From: CAZEBW01 sp964510205
Lineage (GTDB): Bacteria; Chloroflexota; Anaerolineae; VGOG01
Direction of reading: 5' to 3'
DNA length: 7,833 nt
Assembly: GCA_964510205.1 (NCBI GenBank)
Contig: CAZEBW010000123.1
Location: 1-7,833 of the forward strand
The notes under the pieces were generated by a model, which was not told where the DNA came from, did not search any database, and saw only the letters and a list, made by a program, of their open reading frames with translations. A program made the position numbers and the translations under genes. Positions 5,707 to 7,833 of this stretch are shown piece after piece. Each line of letters begins with the position of its first letter. Position 1 is the first letter of the stretch.

Positions 5707-7833
5707 GTGAAAGCGCAAACGGGGGACAACACAATTCGGGGAATAATAGCTGCGGCGCTCCTGCTTTTGGCGGTAGGCGCATCTCTGACGGGTATGCCCT
5801 CGCCAACTCGAGCCGGCAATCCGCCGCCCAGCGTGGTCCTCATCGAGGAGGCCTATCAACAGGGGAGAATCGGTTACGAGACCAGCCTCCTCTACAAAGC
5901 GTATTCCATCTTCGACCCCCAGAAGCTGCCCGCCGAGTACCAGAGCAGCACGCCGGGCAAATGCGCCACCCCCATCCTCAGAGAAGTCATCAGGAACTGG
6001 CGCACTTTGAGCCCTCACATCCAGGGGGAACTGGCCGCTTATCCCGGCCTCCTCTCCAGACCCTCTCTGAGCGGCCCCGAGCTCATTTATGATACGCCCC
6101 ACTTTCAGATTCACTACACCACCTCTGGCCAGGACGCGGCTGATCCCGCCTATATCGAGGCCATGGCGGCGGAGCTGGAAAACGTCTGGGCGGCGGAACT
6201 GGGGGCCAGGCGCTGGCTGCAGCCGCCCTCGGACCAGGCGGTGGATGGCGATCCAGACTACGATGTCTACGTCGAAGATATGCCATACTACGGCTACACC
6301 GCAGCCAGTGGCAGAGCCGACCAGGGCGCTCAATCGGGGGACAACGAGAACTCGCCGGGCATCATAGAGCGCAACGCCTGGCATTCCTATCTCAGTTTGG
6401 AGAACGATTACTATGGCTTTCCCTGCCCTCTCCTCGATTGTATGAAGGTGACGGCGGCTCACGAATTCAACCACGCCATCCAGTTCGGCTACGACGTCTG
6501 GGAGGAGACCTGGCTGATGGAGGCCACGGCGACCTGGATGGAGGACGAGGTCTACGACCACGTTAACGACAACTTGGCTTATCTACCCCTCTACTTCGGA
6601 GACCCTGATCACTGTTTGTCGAATACCTACCCCTATCATCCCCATCGTGAGTACGGCACTTGGATCTTCATGCGCTTCATCTCTGAGCACTACGGCGGGC
6701 AGAGCACGGTCAAGGGCGTTTGGGAGCACAGCGTAAACTACGACAGCTTCTATGGATCGTATGGTTTCGCTGCCCTCGGCGACGCCCTCGGCGAGGTAGG
6801 CGCCAGTCCGCCCTCGGTGTTCGCCGCATTCAGCGCGGCCAATTACGTGATGTCCGCCTGCCCAACGAACGACCCCTACTGCTATGAGGAGGCGGCGTTC
6901 TATCCCCGTGTCTACGTTGAGGGGCGCATGGATTTTGATGGCCATGCCGTTCACTACCAGCCCTCGGATGGAGTGAAACAGTATGGTACCGACTACATCG
7001 AGATTGACAACGCTGGGGACTCGATGGCAGGCGAAGCGACGGTGTCGGTAGTCGGGACGACGGCCGCGACCACTTACGCCGCCGAGTTAGTGGCTCTTCA
7101 AGGCGTTGCCGCCGCCGTGATCCCCATCCCCATGAGCGGCTCGCCCGCGTCTGGATCCGTGCAGGTTGACCTTTCTAGCTACGATAGTCTGGCTTTGATG
7201 GTCATGAATCTGACGCCGCCGGTGGGGACTTGCACGGATGCCAGCTACTACGTGACTCTCGATGCGGGCGCGGCTTCCGACTTGGACTGCGGCGCGGCCG
7301 TTTCCGCGAGCTGCGGGGGGTTGTACCTGGGAGATACCGCGGACGCGCCCTCCAACGTCACCTACTACGGCTGCGCTCGCCCCTGGCACGAGAGCGGCCC
7401 GGAGGAGGTCTACGTGCTGACCACCGAGACCAGCGGCGACGTCGTGGCCACCCTCGACGAGGTGTCGGCGGACTTGGACGTGTTTATCTTGTCCTCGTGC
7501 GATGCCATGAACTGCCTGGCCTATGGCAACAACGCTGCCAAGCTCAGAGACGCCCCCCCAGGCGTCTATTACATCGTGGTGGATGGCTACAAGGGGGAGG
7601 CGGGCAGCTACACCCTGAGCGTGCGGTGCGGCACGGGCTTGGATTGCAGCGCGGCTGTTCCCGCAAGCTGTGGGGGCTCTTACCAGGGGGATACCACGGG
7701 AGCGCCTTCCAACGCCGCCTACTACAACTGCATCAGTTGGGATGAGAGCGGCCCCGAAGAGGTCTACGTGCTGACCACCGAGGCCAGCGGGGGCATCACG
7801 GCTGCTATCAGCGGGATGGAGCTAGGGGTGGAT
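5707..7833 (+). CDS. Secreted HExxH metallopeptidase with PPC repeats, 3' end cut off
   Basis: The frame is open from 5677, just after an in-frame TAA, to the end of the window: 709 codons with no stop, so the C-terminus is missing. GTG at 5707 is chosen because it gives a signal peptide (VKAQTGDNTIRG, core IIAAALLLLAVGASL, probable cleavage after TRA at residue 36). The next ATG (5794) would remove the hydrophobic core. The Shine-Dalgarno match is weak (GGAG at 5688-5691, 15 nt away). The catalytic domain starts near FQIHYTTSG (133) and includes YDVYVEDM. It has the zinc motif HEFNH at 252-256, followed by W-L-M-E-A with E272 as the probable third ligand, then WMEDEVYDHVN. This layout resembles the MXAN_6640-type putative metalloproteases. 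From residue 526 come Cys-rich PPC-like repeats of about 119 residues. The product should act outside the cell; its substrate is unknown. The metallopeptidase call is good, the exact family less certain. Confidence 0.9.
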   Translation, partial: MKAQTGDNTIRGIIAAALLLLAVGASLTGMPSPTRAGNPPPSVVLIEEAYQQGRIGYETSLLYKAYSIFDPQKLPAEYQSSTPGKCATPILREVIRNWRTLSPHIQGELAAYPGLLSRPSLSGPELIYDTPHFQIHYTTSGQDAADPAYIEAMAAELENVWAAELGARRWLQPPSDQAVDGDPDYDVYVEDMPYYGYTAASGRADQGAQSGDNENSPGIIERNAWHSYLSLENDYYGFPCPLLDCMKVTAAHEFNHAIQFGYDVWEETWLMEATATWMEDEVYDHVNDNLAYLPLYFGDPDHCLSNTYPYHPHREYGTWIFMRFISEHYGGQSTVKGVWEHSVNYDSFYGSYGFAALGDALGEVGASPPSVFAAFSAANYVMSACPTNDPYCYEEAAFYPRVYVEGRMDFDGHAVHYQPSDGVKQYGTDYIEIDNAGDSMAGEATVSVVGTTAATTYAAELVALQGVAAAVIPIPMSGSPASGSVQVDLSSYDSLALMVMNLTPPVGTCTDASYYVTLDAGAASDLDCGAAVSASCGGLYLGDTADAPSNVTYYGCARPWHESGPEEVYVLTTETSGDVVATLDEVSADLDVFILSSCDAMNCLAYGNNAAKLRDAPPGVYYIVVDGYKGEAGSYTLSVRCGTGLDCSAAVPASCGGSYQGDTTGAPSNAAYYNCISWDESGPEEVYVLTTEASGGITAAISGMELGVD
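7282..7833 (+). repeat. Tandem PPC-type C-terminal repeats in the metallopeptidase
   Basis: Repeat 1 begins at LDCGAAVSASCGG (residue 526). Repeat 2 begins at LDCSAAVPASCGG (residue 645) and is cut by the window end. Both contain SGPEEVYVLTTE, with 24 identical bases in each copy (7405-7428 and 7759-7782). Repeat 1 continues with DLDVFILSSC and GVYYIVVDGYKG, the hallmark of bacterial pre-peptidase C-terminal domains. Regularly placed Cys residues suggest disulfide-stabilised beta domains. More repeats may follow beyond the window. Confidence 0.85.

Noticed and set aside
5794..5796. ATG as alternative start of the metallopeptidase gene
   Set aside because: Starting here removes the hydrophobic signal-peptide core encoded just upstream.
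5641..6561. 306-codon minus-strand frame
   Set aside because: It is antisense to the metallopeptidase gene and extends through the inverted repeat. The sense frame has a signal peptide and zinc motif, while this one shows no recognisable domain.
7230..7745. 171-codon plus-strand frame
   Set aside because: It is an out-of-frame, Arg/Gly-rich shadow of the PPC repeat region.

Overview
The window most likely comes from a member of the Chloroflexota, probably Anaerolineae-like. This is inferred from protein style only: secreted multidomain proteins, Thr-Pro linkers of the (TP-x-T)n type, a C-terminal ending of the YLPVILKN type, and PPC-type C-terminal repeats next to an HExxH metallopeptidase. 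No rRNA or housekeeping gene is present to confirm it.

Layout: positions 1-230 are a non-coding leader. It holds a strong sigma-70-type promoter (TTGACA, 17 bp, extended TAAACT, 64-92), a run of small stem-loops, and a perfect Shine-Dalgarno sequence (217-223). Positions 231-5480 encode one very large secreted protein of 1749 residues. Its order is: signal peptide, beta-sandwich-like N-terminal domains, Thr-Pro linker, papain/C39-like domain copy 1, Thr-Pro linker, papain/C39-like domain copy 2, von Willebrand factor A domain with an intact MIDAS, DUF11/CARDB-like beta domains, and a C-terminal YLPVILKN motif. The 226-bp gap at 5481-5706 contains a perfect 11-bp terminator-like hairpin and a second, 27-bp imperfect inverted repeat. 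Positions 5707-7833 hold a second long open frame on the same strand. It starts with GTG and has no stop inside the window. It encodes a secreted HExxH zinc metallopeptidase followed by at least two PPC-type repeats.

Both genes make exported, disulfide-rich, peptidase-like modular proteins. Together they look like an extracellular surface or scavenging locus, although the hairpin between them suggests they are separate transcription units. The most interesting observation is in the first protein. The two cysteine-peptidase-like domains are clearly a duplication, but copy 1 has Gly where copy 2 has the presumed catalytic Cys, and the presumed third catalytic residue also differs (Asp against Asn). 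This suggests a pseudoenzyme/enzyme tandem tied to a VWA adhesion domain. No RNA genes, mobile elements or CRISPR arrays were seen.
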